DNA of 64,000 nt. Source: Phycisphaerales bacterium (GTDB lineage: Bacteria; Planctomycetota; Phycisphaerae; Phycisphaerales; UBA1924). A program made the position numbers and the translations under genes. The first letter of the stretch is position 1. Every line of letters begins with the position of its first letter. The notes below the pieces were generated by a model. The model was given only the letters and a program-made list of their open reading frames with translations. It had not been told where the DNA came from and searched no databases. The stretch covers positions 1-64,000 of the forward strand of contig JALSHH010000018.1 in the NCBI GenBank assembly GCA_026982335.1, in the 5' to 3' direction. This document shows positions 53,353 through 60,181 of this stretch, piece after piece.

Positions 53353-53447
53353 CAGTTCTTCCCTCTTCTCTTTCTCCCCCCTCTTCCATACTCTTTCTCT
53401 TCTCCCCCCCTCTGCGCCTCCGCGTACCCTTTGCGACCTCTGCGTAC
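53353..53447. repeat. Right polypyrimidine tract and inverted repeat of GxxExxY cassette
   Basis: CT-rich sequence (53356-53409) leads into CTCTGCGCCTCCGCGTACCC and TTTGCGACCTCTGCGTAC (53410-53447), the inverted partner of 52883-52920. It ends 9 bases before the DUF58 start codon. Confidence 0.8.
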
Positions 53448-53456
53448 AAAAATCTT

Positions 53457-54404
53457 ATGCTCCGATCAGAAAACCCAACCCGCCCAACCACCATCGACGA
53501 GCTCCTCTCCTCCTCGCTCATCGCCAAGATATCCCACCTCGATGTTTCAAGCCGAAAAATCTTTGCAGGCAAGCTCAAAGGCGAACGAAGATCCAAAAAG
53601 CGAGGCGAATCCGTCGAGTTCGCAGACCACCGCCCCTACACCACTGGCGACGATCTCCGCCATATCGACTGGAACATCTACGCCCGCCTCGACCGCTTCT
53701 TTATGAAACTCTTTATGGAAGAAGAAGACCTCTCGCTCCACATCGTCATCGATTGCTCCGCCTCCGCAGACTGCGGCGAACCAAACAAGTTCTACTACAT
53801 GCAACAAGTCGCCATGGCCATGGGCTACATCGGTTTAGTCAACCTGAACCGCGTCGAAGTGACCGCCGTCGGCCTGCGCGACGAACTCGTCATCCCCGGC
53901 GGCGAAAAATCAATCGCAGGCAATATCCGAGACCTGCGAGGGCGACGCCGAACCCACGACCTCGCCCGCTTCCTCTGCACCCTCGAACCCGAAGCCGGCA
54001 CCGACTTCGCACAAGCCTGCAAACGCATCGCCATGACCCGCCGAGGCAAAGGCGTGATGATCGTCCTCTCCGATTTCCTCATGAAAGAAGGCTACGAAAC
54101 CGGGCTCCGCCTACTCGTCGGCCGCGGATACGATGTCTTCGCCATCCAAACCTTGTCGCCTCAGGAAGTCAATCCTGACCTCGCCGGCGATCTCCAACTC
54201 CGCGACATCGAAGACGGCGACATGGCCGAAGTGACGATCTCCGCCCCCTTGCTCAAAAAATACAAAGAGAACTTATCGGCGTACTGCCAAGGCCTCCGCG
54301 ACTTCTGCGCCCGCCGAGAAATCACCGCCCTCACCATCCAAACCGACACCCCCATCGACACCCTCCTCCTCGACTACCTCAGAAAGCGAGGGGTGTTGAG
54401 ATGA
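53457..54404 (+). CDS. DUF58 domain-containing protein
   Basis: A 315-residue protein with the DUF58 signature RPYTTGDDLRHIDWNIYARLD and the VWA-like strand LHIVIDCSASADCG. DUF58 proteins accompany MoxR ATPases. The frame starts at ATG 53457, right after the right arm of the GxxExxY cassette, so its own upstream region has been replaced and its expression may now depend on the repeat. A possible -10 (TACAAA) lies seven bases before the ATG. Confidence 0.88.
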   Translation: MLRSENPTRPTTIDELLSSSLIAKISHLDVSSRKIFAGKLKGERRSKKRGESVEFADHRPYTTGDDLRHIDWNIYARLDRFFMKLFMEEEDLSLHIVIDCSASADCGEPNKFYYMQQVAMAMGYIGLVNLNRVEVTAVGLRDELVIPGGEKSIAGNIRDLRGRRRTHDLARFLCTLEPEAGTDFAQACKRIAMTRRGKGVMIVLSDFLMKEGYETGLRLLVGRGYDVFAIQTLSPQEVNPDLAGDLQLRDIEDGDMAEVTISAPLLKKYKENLSAYCQGLRDFCARREITALTIQTDTPIDTLLLDYLRKRGVLR

Positions 54405-54427
54405 CCATTCCTATGCCATTCCCATTC

Positions 54428-54482
54428 TCCTCCCCCGCGCCTGCGGGGGAGGTGTCTGCGAAGCAGACGGAGGGGGTCTTCC
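54428..54482. repeat. Dispersed double-hairpin repeat, copy A
   Basis: CTCCCCCGC/GCGGGGGAG and GTCTGC/GCAGAC form two adjacent hairpins, then GGAGGGGGTCTTCC. It matches 57134-57183 in plan and in the shared core GGGGGAGGTGTC. A further hairpin GCAGGGGAA/TTCCCCTGC follows at about 54491-54510. It lies between the DUF58 gene and the lipoprotein start. Confidence 0.7.
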
Positions 54483-54523
54483 GAGGGGGTGCAGGGGAAA
54501 CTTCCCCTGCACAAGCAAGCACA

Positions 54524-54952
54524 ATGAACCATTCAATTAAGGCACCAATGATCTGTCTCCTCGGGCTCATAAGTTTGGTTCATGCCGGTTGCGGCCGTCC
54601 ACTACATGCGAGCATGTCCTTCGGAGAAATTCGTACAACCATCCGATCCGAGATCGCTATCGGCATGGACGATCACGAAACAATCGTCGGCCTCAAGAAA
54701 CTCCGCCTCTCACCCCGAGTGAACTATGGCGAGCAAACCCAATCCAAGCCCTACATCGTTGCAACTGTCCCGCCAAAGCATCTTGCGAGTCCATTGGATT
54801 GGGCCCGTTCAAGCGATGGCCAACTCCGATTCTATTTCGATATGAACGATCAACTCCGATCCGTGATGTATCTCGCACCTTTCCGCGATCGAAAACAAAC
54901 CGGCGGCTGGTGGTCTGATGATCCCGTCCTCATCATTGGAGAAACCCCATGA
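54524..54952 (+). CDS. Lipoprotein of the MoxR/VWA cluster, unknown function
   Basis: A 142-residue protein. Start MNHSIKAPMIC; the ~40 in-frame codons upstream are translated from the repeat at 54428. The signal ends in the lipobox LVHAGC (Cys about residue 23). The mature part has FGEIRTTIRSEIAIGMDDHETI and LRFYFDMNDQLRSVMYL, which could be a small beta-lactamase-inhibitor-like or PepSY-like fold, but I cannot assign it. It overlaps the next gene by ATGA. Confidence 0.65.
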   Translation: MNHSIKAPMICLLGLISLVHAGCGRPLHASMSFGEIRTTIRSEIAIGMDDHETIVGLKKLRLSPRVNYGEQTQSKPYIVATVPPKHLASPLDWARSSDGQLRFYFDMNDQLRSVMYLAPFRDRKQTGGWWSDDPVLIIGETP

Positions 54953-57081
54953 CCTGGGCCACCCCCATGCTCGCCGCACTCGTCGCCGCCATCGCGATCC
55001 CTGCGCTCATCATCCTCTACTTCCTCAAACTCCGCCGAATCCCCCGCGAGGTCTCTTCGACGCTGCTGTGGAAGAAAGCCATCCAGGACCTCCAGGCCAA
55101 CGCACCGTTCCAACGCCTGCGTAAAAACCTGCTGTTGTTCTTGCAGCTCATCATCCTCGGGCTCATCATCCTCGCCCTCGCCCAGCCACGCTCGGCGTCA
55201 ACCACTGAGATGGGACGCAAGTACATCGTGATGATCGACCGCTCCGCGTCGATGGCCGCCGTCGATGGTGAAGATGAACTCGGCAAAGACTCCCGACTCG
55301 AAGCCGCCAAGAAGCAGGCCATCGAACTCATCGAAACCATGCGTGCCCCCGGCATGTTCGCTGCGAATGAAAAGGCCGACGAAGCGATGGTCATCGCCTT
55401 CGATGCCAATGCCCAGATCATCGCCTCGTTCAGCTCCGACCAAGCAACCCTCATCAACGCCATCAACGCTATCGAACAAACCGACGCGACCTCGTCGATC
55501 GCCGAAGCCTACCGCCTTGCCCAAGCCCAGCGCCCCAACCGCATCGCCAACGCGGTCAACGAACTCGGCGAGATCACCGAATCTCACGAACTCGACGAAC
55601 TCAAAGGCGGCGAACCCTACTTCTTCCACCTCTTCTCCGACGGTCGCGTCTCCGACATCGACTCCGTACGCGCAGAAGAAATCGACACCCAAACCACCTT
55701 CGAGTACCACGCCATCGGCTCCCAAACATCGAACAACATCGGACTCGTCGCCCTCCGCTCCGAACGCGACTACGACACCCCGAGCAAGCTGAGCATCTTC
55801 GTAGGCGTGCAATCCACCGACACCATCCCCCGCACCGTCGATGCCGAACTCATCGTCGCCGGCGTCACGCGCTCCGTTCGGGCCATTAACCTCCCAGCCG
55901 CGACGACCGACGCGACCACAGGCTACAAAACACCTGCCAGCGGCGGCGTCGTCTTTGAACTCACCGAACCCGAAGGCGTCATCGTCCGCGTCAAACTTGA
56001 TACCGATGGCCAAAATAACCCCGAAGCCGATGTCCTGCTCACCGATAACGAAGGCGTATTGGTCGTCCCACCTGCCAAGCAAGCGAGCGTTGCCCTCGTC
56101 TCCACCGGCAACCTCTTCGTTGGTTCGGCGCTCCAAGGCTTACCACTTTCGCGCTTCGATACGATTTCGCCAGCGAAGTACGAATCCAACCGCGAATCAG
56201 GCGCGAACGATGTCTATGACCTCGTGATCTTCGATGGCTACCTCCCCAAACCAAACGAACTCGATGATACAGCAAGTATCCTCGACCCGGGACGCTACCT
56301 CGTCATCGGGCAAGCCTTGACGGGCAAACTCGGTGTCATCGACCAAGGCACCGGCCCCGGCGGCCCGATCATCGACTGGCGACGAACACATCCTATCCTC
56401 CGCGATCTCACCCTCGACGCCTTGCTCATGGCCGAGACACCCAAGGTCGAAATCCGTAAAGGCTCAGGCGTGGTTTCGCTCGCCGAGACGGCATCAGGCC
56501 CAGCCATCCTCGAAACATCCGATGGCGATGTCCGCGCGATCTTGGTCCCCTTCGCCATCACCAAAACCAACTGGCCTTTCGATGTCTCCTTCGTCGTCTT
56601 CCTCGCATCCACCGTTGACTACCTCGCCACCGGCTCCATCGTCGCCATCGACCAAGACGAACGCCAGATCACCCCAGGCCGAGTCCTCTCCGATCGCCTC
56701 CCACCCGATGCCACCGGCGTGCGCGTCATCATGCCCGACGGCTCACGCTCCGAAGAAATCATCCCCTCCGCCGACGGGCGCGTCGTCTTCGGCCCAATCA
56801 CCAACGCCGGCATCTACCGCCTCCGCTGGCGAGGCACCGCTGCCCCGACCGACATCGTTGACGACGGCACCAACTACCGCACCTTCGCTGCCAATCTTTT
56901 GAACCCCGCCGAATCCAATGTAAGCACCCAAAAAACCATCGCCCTAGCGAACCAAATAGTCACCGCCGAATCCAACACCGAGCGCCAACGCATCAAAGAC
57001 TGGTGGCCTTGGTTCTTAGGCATCGCCCTCGTCATCCTCATGTTCGAGTGGTGGGTCTACAACAAAAAAATGTACCTCTAA
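54949..57081 (+). CDS. BatA-like VWA membrane protein
   Basis: A 710-residue protein. The N terminus is a BatA domain: TM helix (about 7-24), LKLRRIPREVSSTLLWKKAI, LRKNLLLFLQLIILGLIILAL. A VWA domain follows (about 86-280) with MIDAS VMIDRSASM and HLFSDGRVSD. A beta-rich middle and a C-terminal TM helix (about 686-704, WFLGIALVILMFEWW) end in a short cytosolic tail. It is last in the MoxR/DUF58 set and probably works with it in the membrane. A 25-nt terminator-like repeat starts 8 bases after the stop. Confidence 0.85.
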   Translation: MTWATPMLAALVAAIAIPALIILYFLKLRRIPREVSSTLLWKKAIQDLQANAPFQRLRKNLLLFLQLIILGLIILALAQPRSASTTEMGRKYIVMIDRSASMAAVDGEDELGKDSRLEAAKKQAIELIETMRAPGMFAANEKADEAMVIAFDANAQIIASFSSDQATLINAINAIEQTDATSSIAEAYRLAQAQRPNRIANAVNELGEITESHELDELKGGEPYFFHLFSDGRVSDIDSVRAEEIDTQTTFEYHAIGSQTSNNIGLVALRSERDYDTPSKLSIFVGVQSTDTIPRTVDAELIVAGVTRSVRAINLPAATTDATTGYKTPASGGVVFELTEPEGVIVRVKLDTDGQNNPEADVLLTDNEGVLVVPPAKQASVALVSTGNLFVGSALQGLPLSRFDTISPAKYESNRESGANDVYDLVIFDGYLPKPNELDDTASILDPGRYLVIGQALTGKLGVIDQGTGPGGPIIDWRRTHPILRDLTLDALLMAETPKVEIRKGSGVVSLAETASGPAILETSDGDVRAILVPFAITKTNWPFDVSFVVFLASTVDYLATGSIVAIDQDERQITPGRVLSDRLPPDATGVRVIMPDGSRSEEIIPSADGRVVFGPITNAGIYRLRWRGTAAPTDIVDDGTNYRTFAANLLNPAESNVSTQKTIALANQIVTAESNTERQRIKDWWPWFLGIALVILMFEWWVYNKKMYL

Positions 57082-57089
57082 CGCCTTCT

Positions 57090-57114
57090 GGTAGAACGGG
57101 CTTCCAGCCCGTTT
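57090..57114. repeat. Dispersed 25-nt palindromic repeat, single copy
   Basis: Identical over 25 bases to the unit at 10003-10027 (GGTAGAACGGGCTTCC...GTTT). Its hairpin AACGGGCT/AGCCCGTT followed by TTCTTCT is terminator-like, placed just after the BatA-like stop codon. Confidence 0.8.
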
Positions 57115-57133
57115 CTTCTCCCGTCTCCACCCC

Positions 57134-57183
57134 ACCCCTCCGGGGGAGGTGTCCGCGCCCTGCGGCCGGAGGAGGTCTTCCTC
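57134..57183. repeat. Dispersed double-hairpin repeat, copy B
   Basis: CCTCC-GGG-GGAGG and CCGC/GCGG hairpins with the shared core GGGGGAGGTGTC and GGAGGTCTTCC seen also at 54428-54482. Stems differ in sequence but keep pairing. It ends at the stop codon of the frameshifted minus-strand gene. Confidence 0.65.
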
Positions 57184-57633
57184 ACCCTTCGTCTTCACCA
57201 AAGGCTTCCCGCTGCTCAATCATCGCATTGAGTTGCCGGCGAAGCCGAAGCGCATTCTTTAAATACCATGGAACCTTGATCGCCTTTTCCGATTCGAGCT
57301 GAATACAAAAAAATCTTGCGTCGCCACGGTCTTGACCACCTCATCGAGCAGAGCAGTCCTCGTCGAGAACCGCGTCGTCGAAATCAGTCGATCTGCATAC
57401 ACCACAACACGCCGACCGGTGATGTAGTAGATGGTAAAAGATGAAAAGAGTGTAATCCCTACCCCATATGCCAAAAGCTCGTAGTTCACCGCGGGGAGTT
57501 TCTCAAAAGCGTAGTACAACGGGATGCCACCCAATCCGACAAATAAAAGCACAAGGAACAAGAACCAATACGCAACACGCAAGATCAGCGCGGGTTGATC
57601 AACGGGCTGTGTTCGCTCATTCAAAGTATTCAT
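57182..57633 (-). CDS. Membrane PH-like protein, frame broken at a slippery T7 run
   Basis: The zero frame from ATG 57633 gives two hydrophobic segments (about 20-42, 51-70), then YITGRRVVVYADRLISTTRF and DEVVKTVATQDFF. It would stop at 57259 after a Lys/Arg-rich tail. One base back, the -1 frame continues FFCIQLESEKAIKVPWYLKN and LRLRRQLNAMIEQ, ending at 57182 with a sensible bacterial PH-like (bPH) C terminus, 150 residues in all. The switch point is A7 on the + strand (57307-57313), giving T_TTT_TTT in the correct phase for a -1 slip. It may be programmed, a mutation or a sequencing error. Confidence 0.7.
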
Positions 57634-57699
57634 CCTCGATTCTACTCCAAAAACACCGCAATCTCCCCCAGCCCCTTCCGATCAACATCGGGCACCGCG
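57631..57699. repeat. 69-bp direct repeat, left copy (nitroreductase 3' remnant)
   Basis: It matches 59401-59469 at 62 of 69 positions. On the minus strand it encodes VPDVDRKGLGEIAVFLE and a stop, against VPDIGRKGLGEIAVFLE at the end of the intact nitroreductase. Upstream of GYSIRNA the similarity is lost, so it is a remnant of about 25 codons. It also contains the ATG of the PH-like gene. Confidence 0.85.
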
Positions 57700-57798
57700 T
57701 TTCGAATCGAGTATCCGCTCGCACACAACCCGACTTGCAAAGATGATCGGGGCATGCTAGGGTGTGTGTAGACCTATTTGATACAGGGAGTTCATTCG

Positions 57799-58782
57799 AT
57801 GACGATCGCGATTACCAGCACAGATGTAAACGATTTGCTTCCCAAGCCATCAAGGAAGCAGTTGTTTGGCCGCAGCGTAAAGATCACAAAGCGATACCGC
57901 GAAGATGCCGACGCTTCTCTCTTTCACGGCGACTGCCAAAAACTCCTCCAATCAATCCCAGATGGCTCCACCCAACTCGTCGTCACCTCGCCCCCGTACA
58001 ACATCGGCAAAGAGTACGAGAATCGGCTTGATCTCAAAGAATACATCCAGCAACAAAGCGACATCATCACAGAATCTGTCCGGATTCTGAGCGATCAGGG
58101 AAGCCTCTGTTGGCAGGTTGGCAACTATGTCAATAAGGGTGAAATTGTCCCGCTCGACATGCTGCTCTATCCTGTTTTTCAAGACCTCGGACTCAAAATG
58201 CGCAACAGAATCGTGTGGCACTTTGAGCACGGGCTTCACTGCTCGCGTCGTTTTTCCGGACGATACGAGGTGATCCTTTGGTTTACCAAATCAGATGATT
58301 ATATTTTCGATGTTGATCCTGTCCGTGTGCCTCAGAAGTACCCCGGAAAAAAATACTTCAAAGGCCCACGCGCAGGCGAGTATTCATGCAATCCGCTCGG
58401 CAAAAACCCGGGCGACTTCTGGGCCATCCCCAATGTCAAGCACAACCATGTCGAAAAAACAATCCACCCGTGCCAGTTCCCCGTTGAACTCATAGAGCGA
58501 CTCGTTCTATCCATGACGCAAGAGGGTGGATTGGTCGTCGATCCCTTCATGGGGGTAGGTTCGGCTGCCGTTGCTGCAATCCGGCACGGCAGGAGAACCG
58601 CAGGTGCCGAAATCGTTGACGAATATTATCAAACCGCCCGAGATCGGATCAAAGACGAATGGAATGGCGATCTCCGTACCCGCCCGATGGGAAAAGAGGT
58701 TTACAAGCCAGACCCGCGATCGAAGGTTGCCCAAAGCCGACGGGTTCAAAATGGCATTCGTGCCCAAGGGGCTCTCTTGTGA
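57799..58782 (+). CDS. Type II DNA methyltransferase (N4-C or N6-A, beta class order)
   Basis: A 327-residue enzyme. Motif IV TSPPYNIGKEYE (SPPY at 64-67) comes before the SAM motif I VVDPFMGVGSAAVAA (near 248), the beta-class order. It protects the site cut by the endonuclease that overlaps its stop by GTGA. GGGAG lies 8 bases before ATG 57799; the frame's earlier ATG at 57778 has no ribosome site. The SPPYNIG form and the BglII-like partner suggest a GATC-core palindrome, but this is inference. Confidence 0.9.
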   Translation: MTIAITSTDVNDLLPKPSRKQLFGRSVKITKRYREDADASLFHGDCQKLLQSIPDGSTQLVVTSPPYNIGKEYENRLDLKEYIQQQSDIITESVRILSDQGSLCWQVGNYVNKGEIVPLDMLLYPVFQDLGLKMRNRIVWHFEHGLHCSRRFSGRYEVILWFTKSDDYIFDVDPVRVPQKYPGKKYFKGPRAGEYSCNPLGKNPGDFWAIPNVKHNHVEKTIHPCQFPVELIERLVLSMTQEGGLVVDPFMGVGSAAVAAIRHGRRTAGAEIVDEYYQTARDRIKDEWNGDLRTRPMGKEVYKPDPRSKVAQSRRVQNGIRAQGALL

Positions 58783-59390
58783 AAATCGCCGCGACCTACT
58801 CTCACCTCAACGGGATCGAGTGGCTCAAAGTCCATCAACCCCAAGCCCTCGAAGAAATCGAACAGGCCATCGCCTCCATTGATGCCAACGCCTACAAAAC
58901 CAAGGAGAGCAAAGAGAAAACGATGGTTGGCAAGAAACTCTACTCCCCAATCGACATCAACAAAGCGTTCAAAGATAAACTTGAAACAAACGGATGGAGC
59001 GAGAGCCGGACATCATACTGGGTCACCGACGACTACGATGTGATTCGCAAAACGATGCACATGACACCAGACGAACAGAAAGCAGTCTGCAAAGCGCAGG
59101 GGAAAGATCCGATCTATTCGTATAATCAAACCGACTTTGTAAAAAACAGAGTCGCAGTCGAAGTGCAGTTCGGGAAATACAGTTTCATCGCATACGACCT
59201 CTTCGTCAAGCACCTTGCGTTTTATGTCGGAAACGAGATTGATGTCGGCATCGAAATCCTTCCCATGAAATCAATGCAATCCGAAATGTCCTCTGGCCCA
59301 GGCTACTACGAGGGTGCGTTGTACGATCTCGTCAGGCAAGGCCGAGGCGTACCTTCTGTTCCACTACTTTTACTGGGTATCGAGCCATAA
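58779..59390 (+). CDS. BglII/BstYI-family type II restriction endonuclease
   Basis: A 203-residue protein starting at GTG 58779. The key region is TDFVKNRVAVEVQFGKYSF: D119, E128 and Q130 have the same spacing (D-x8-E-x-Q) as D84, E93 and Q95 of BglII, including the rare Gln in place of Lys, followed by the same FxxYxF pattern. The N terminus KIAATYSHLNGIEWL also fits BglII/BstYI. The expected target is a GATC-containing palindrome such as AGATCT or RGATCY. In-frame codons before the GTG belong to the methyltransferase in another frame. Confidence 0.85.
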   Translation: MKIAATYSHLNGIEWLKVHQPQALEEIEQAIASIDANAYKTKESKEKTMVGKKLYSPIDINKAFKDKLETNGWSESRTSYWVTDDYDVIRKTMHMTPDEQKAVCKAQGKDPIYSYNQTDFVKNRVAVEVQFGKYSFIAYDLFVKHLAFYVGNEIDVGIEILPMKSMQSEMSSGPGYYEGALYDLVRQGRGVPSVPLLLLGIEP

Positions 59391-59400
59391 ACCACTAGCT

Positions 59401-59469
59401 CATCCTCGATCCTACTCCAAAAATACCGCAATCTCCCCCAGCCCCTTCCGCCCAATATCAGGCACCGTG
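59401..59469. repeat. 69-bp direct repeat, right copy (3' end of nitroreductase)
   Basis: The functional copy: it covers the last ~20 codons of the nitroreductase gene and 11 bases past its stop. It begins 10 bases after the endonuclease stop. Partner of 57631-57699. Confidence 0.85.
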
Positions 59470-60086
59470 CAATCCTCCGCCGCGTACCCCATCGGGATCA
59501 CCATATAAGGCCGCTCGTTTTCGGATCGTCCCAATACCTCCCGCAAAAACCCCATCGGACTCGGCGTATGCGTCAGCGTCGCCAATCCCGCATGGTGCGC
59601 CGCCATCAGAAGCATCCCCGTTGCAATCCCGACCGATTCATTGAGGTAATACACCTGTCCGCCATCGTCAGTTGTCCGCAACGCCATCACCACAATCAGC
59701 CAAGGCACCGTATCGAGGTACGATTTATCTGGCGTTGTCTCGAACTTCTCCAAATCCTCAAGCCACCGATCCGATGCTTTTTTGTCATAAAACTCTCGCT
59801 CAACCTCTTCCACCGCCATCCGAATCTTGTGCTTGATCTCTTTATTTGAGATCGCCACAAACCGCCAGGGTTGTTTGTGTGCTCCTGATGGTGCCGTCCC
59901 TGCTGCTTTGATGACCATCTCGATCGTTTCGCGTGATACGGGTCGATCGGAGAACTGGCGAACCGATCGGCGTTGTTTGGCGATCTCATAAAACACTGCC
60001 GCTGCGTCTTGGCTGGGCTGATCCGGAGCGTAGGGCCTATAGGCAATCCGATGGGGACGGTCAGGGCAGTCAGGGTGGTCGGGCAT
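59412..60086 (-). CDS. Nitroreductase-family flavoprotein, iodotyrosine-deiodinase-like
   Basis: A 224-residue FMN enzyme. RRSVRQFSDRPVSRETIEMV is the FMN-binding start of the family. TAPSGAHKQPWRFVAI, KHKIRMAVEEVEREFY and RWLEDLEKFETTPDKSYLD match the lid of iodotyrosine deiodinase (IYD) more than classic NfsB. Bacterial IYD-like proteins reductively dehalogenate halotyrosines. Start MPDHPDCPDR at 60086. Its 3' end is the right-hand direct repeat of the R-M island. Confidence 0.83.
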   Translation of the reverse strand: MPDHPDCPDRPHRIAYRPYAPDQPSQDAAAVFYEIAKQRRSVRQFSDRPVSRETIEMVIKAAGTAPSGAHKQPWRFVAISNKEIKHKIRMAVEEVEREFYDKKASDRWLEDLEKFETTPDKSYLDTVPWLIVVMALRTTDDGGQVYYLNESVGIATGMLLMAAHHAGLATLTHTPSPMGFLREVLGRSENERPYMVIPMGYAAEDCTVPDIGRKGLGEIAVFLE

Positions 60087-60181
60087 AGGGGGAGATCTCG
60101 TTGGGAAAAGAATCACCAATCATAGGATTGATTTCATCCGGATTTGCACAGATTCCCACCCACAGGCCGATACATATCGCA

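Larger units (their letters stand above)
52877..53447. mobile_element. Candidate inverted-repeat cassette carrying a GxxExxY gene
   Basis: The GxxExxY gene is bracketed by a 38-nt imperfect inverted repeat, 52883-52920 and 53410-53447, agreeing at 33 of 38 positions, with the first 19 identical. Purine-rich sequence follows the left copy and pyrimidine-rich sequence precedes the right. The unit sits exactly between moxR and the DUF58 gene, which are normally adjacent. No transposase and no target duplication are seen; movement is inference. Confidence 0.5.
57700..59400. mobile_element. Restriction-modification island between 69-bp direct repeats
   Basis: The DNA between the two copies of the nitroreductase 3' end holds only the methyltransferase and endonuclease genes. 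The layout is that of an element which entered at the 3' end of a conserved gene and left that gene whole. There is no integrase, so entry was by outside machinery or by homologous recombination. Confidence 0.6.

Noticed and set aside
54401-54523. N-terminal extension of the cluster lipoprotein
   Set aside because: It is translated from the double-hairpin repeat; a lipoprotein signal starts at 54524.
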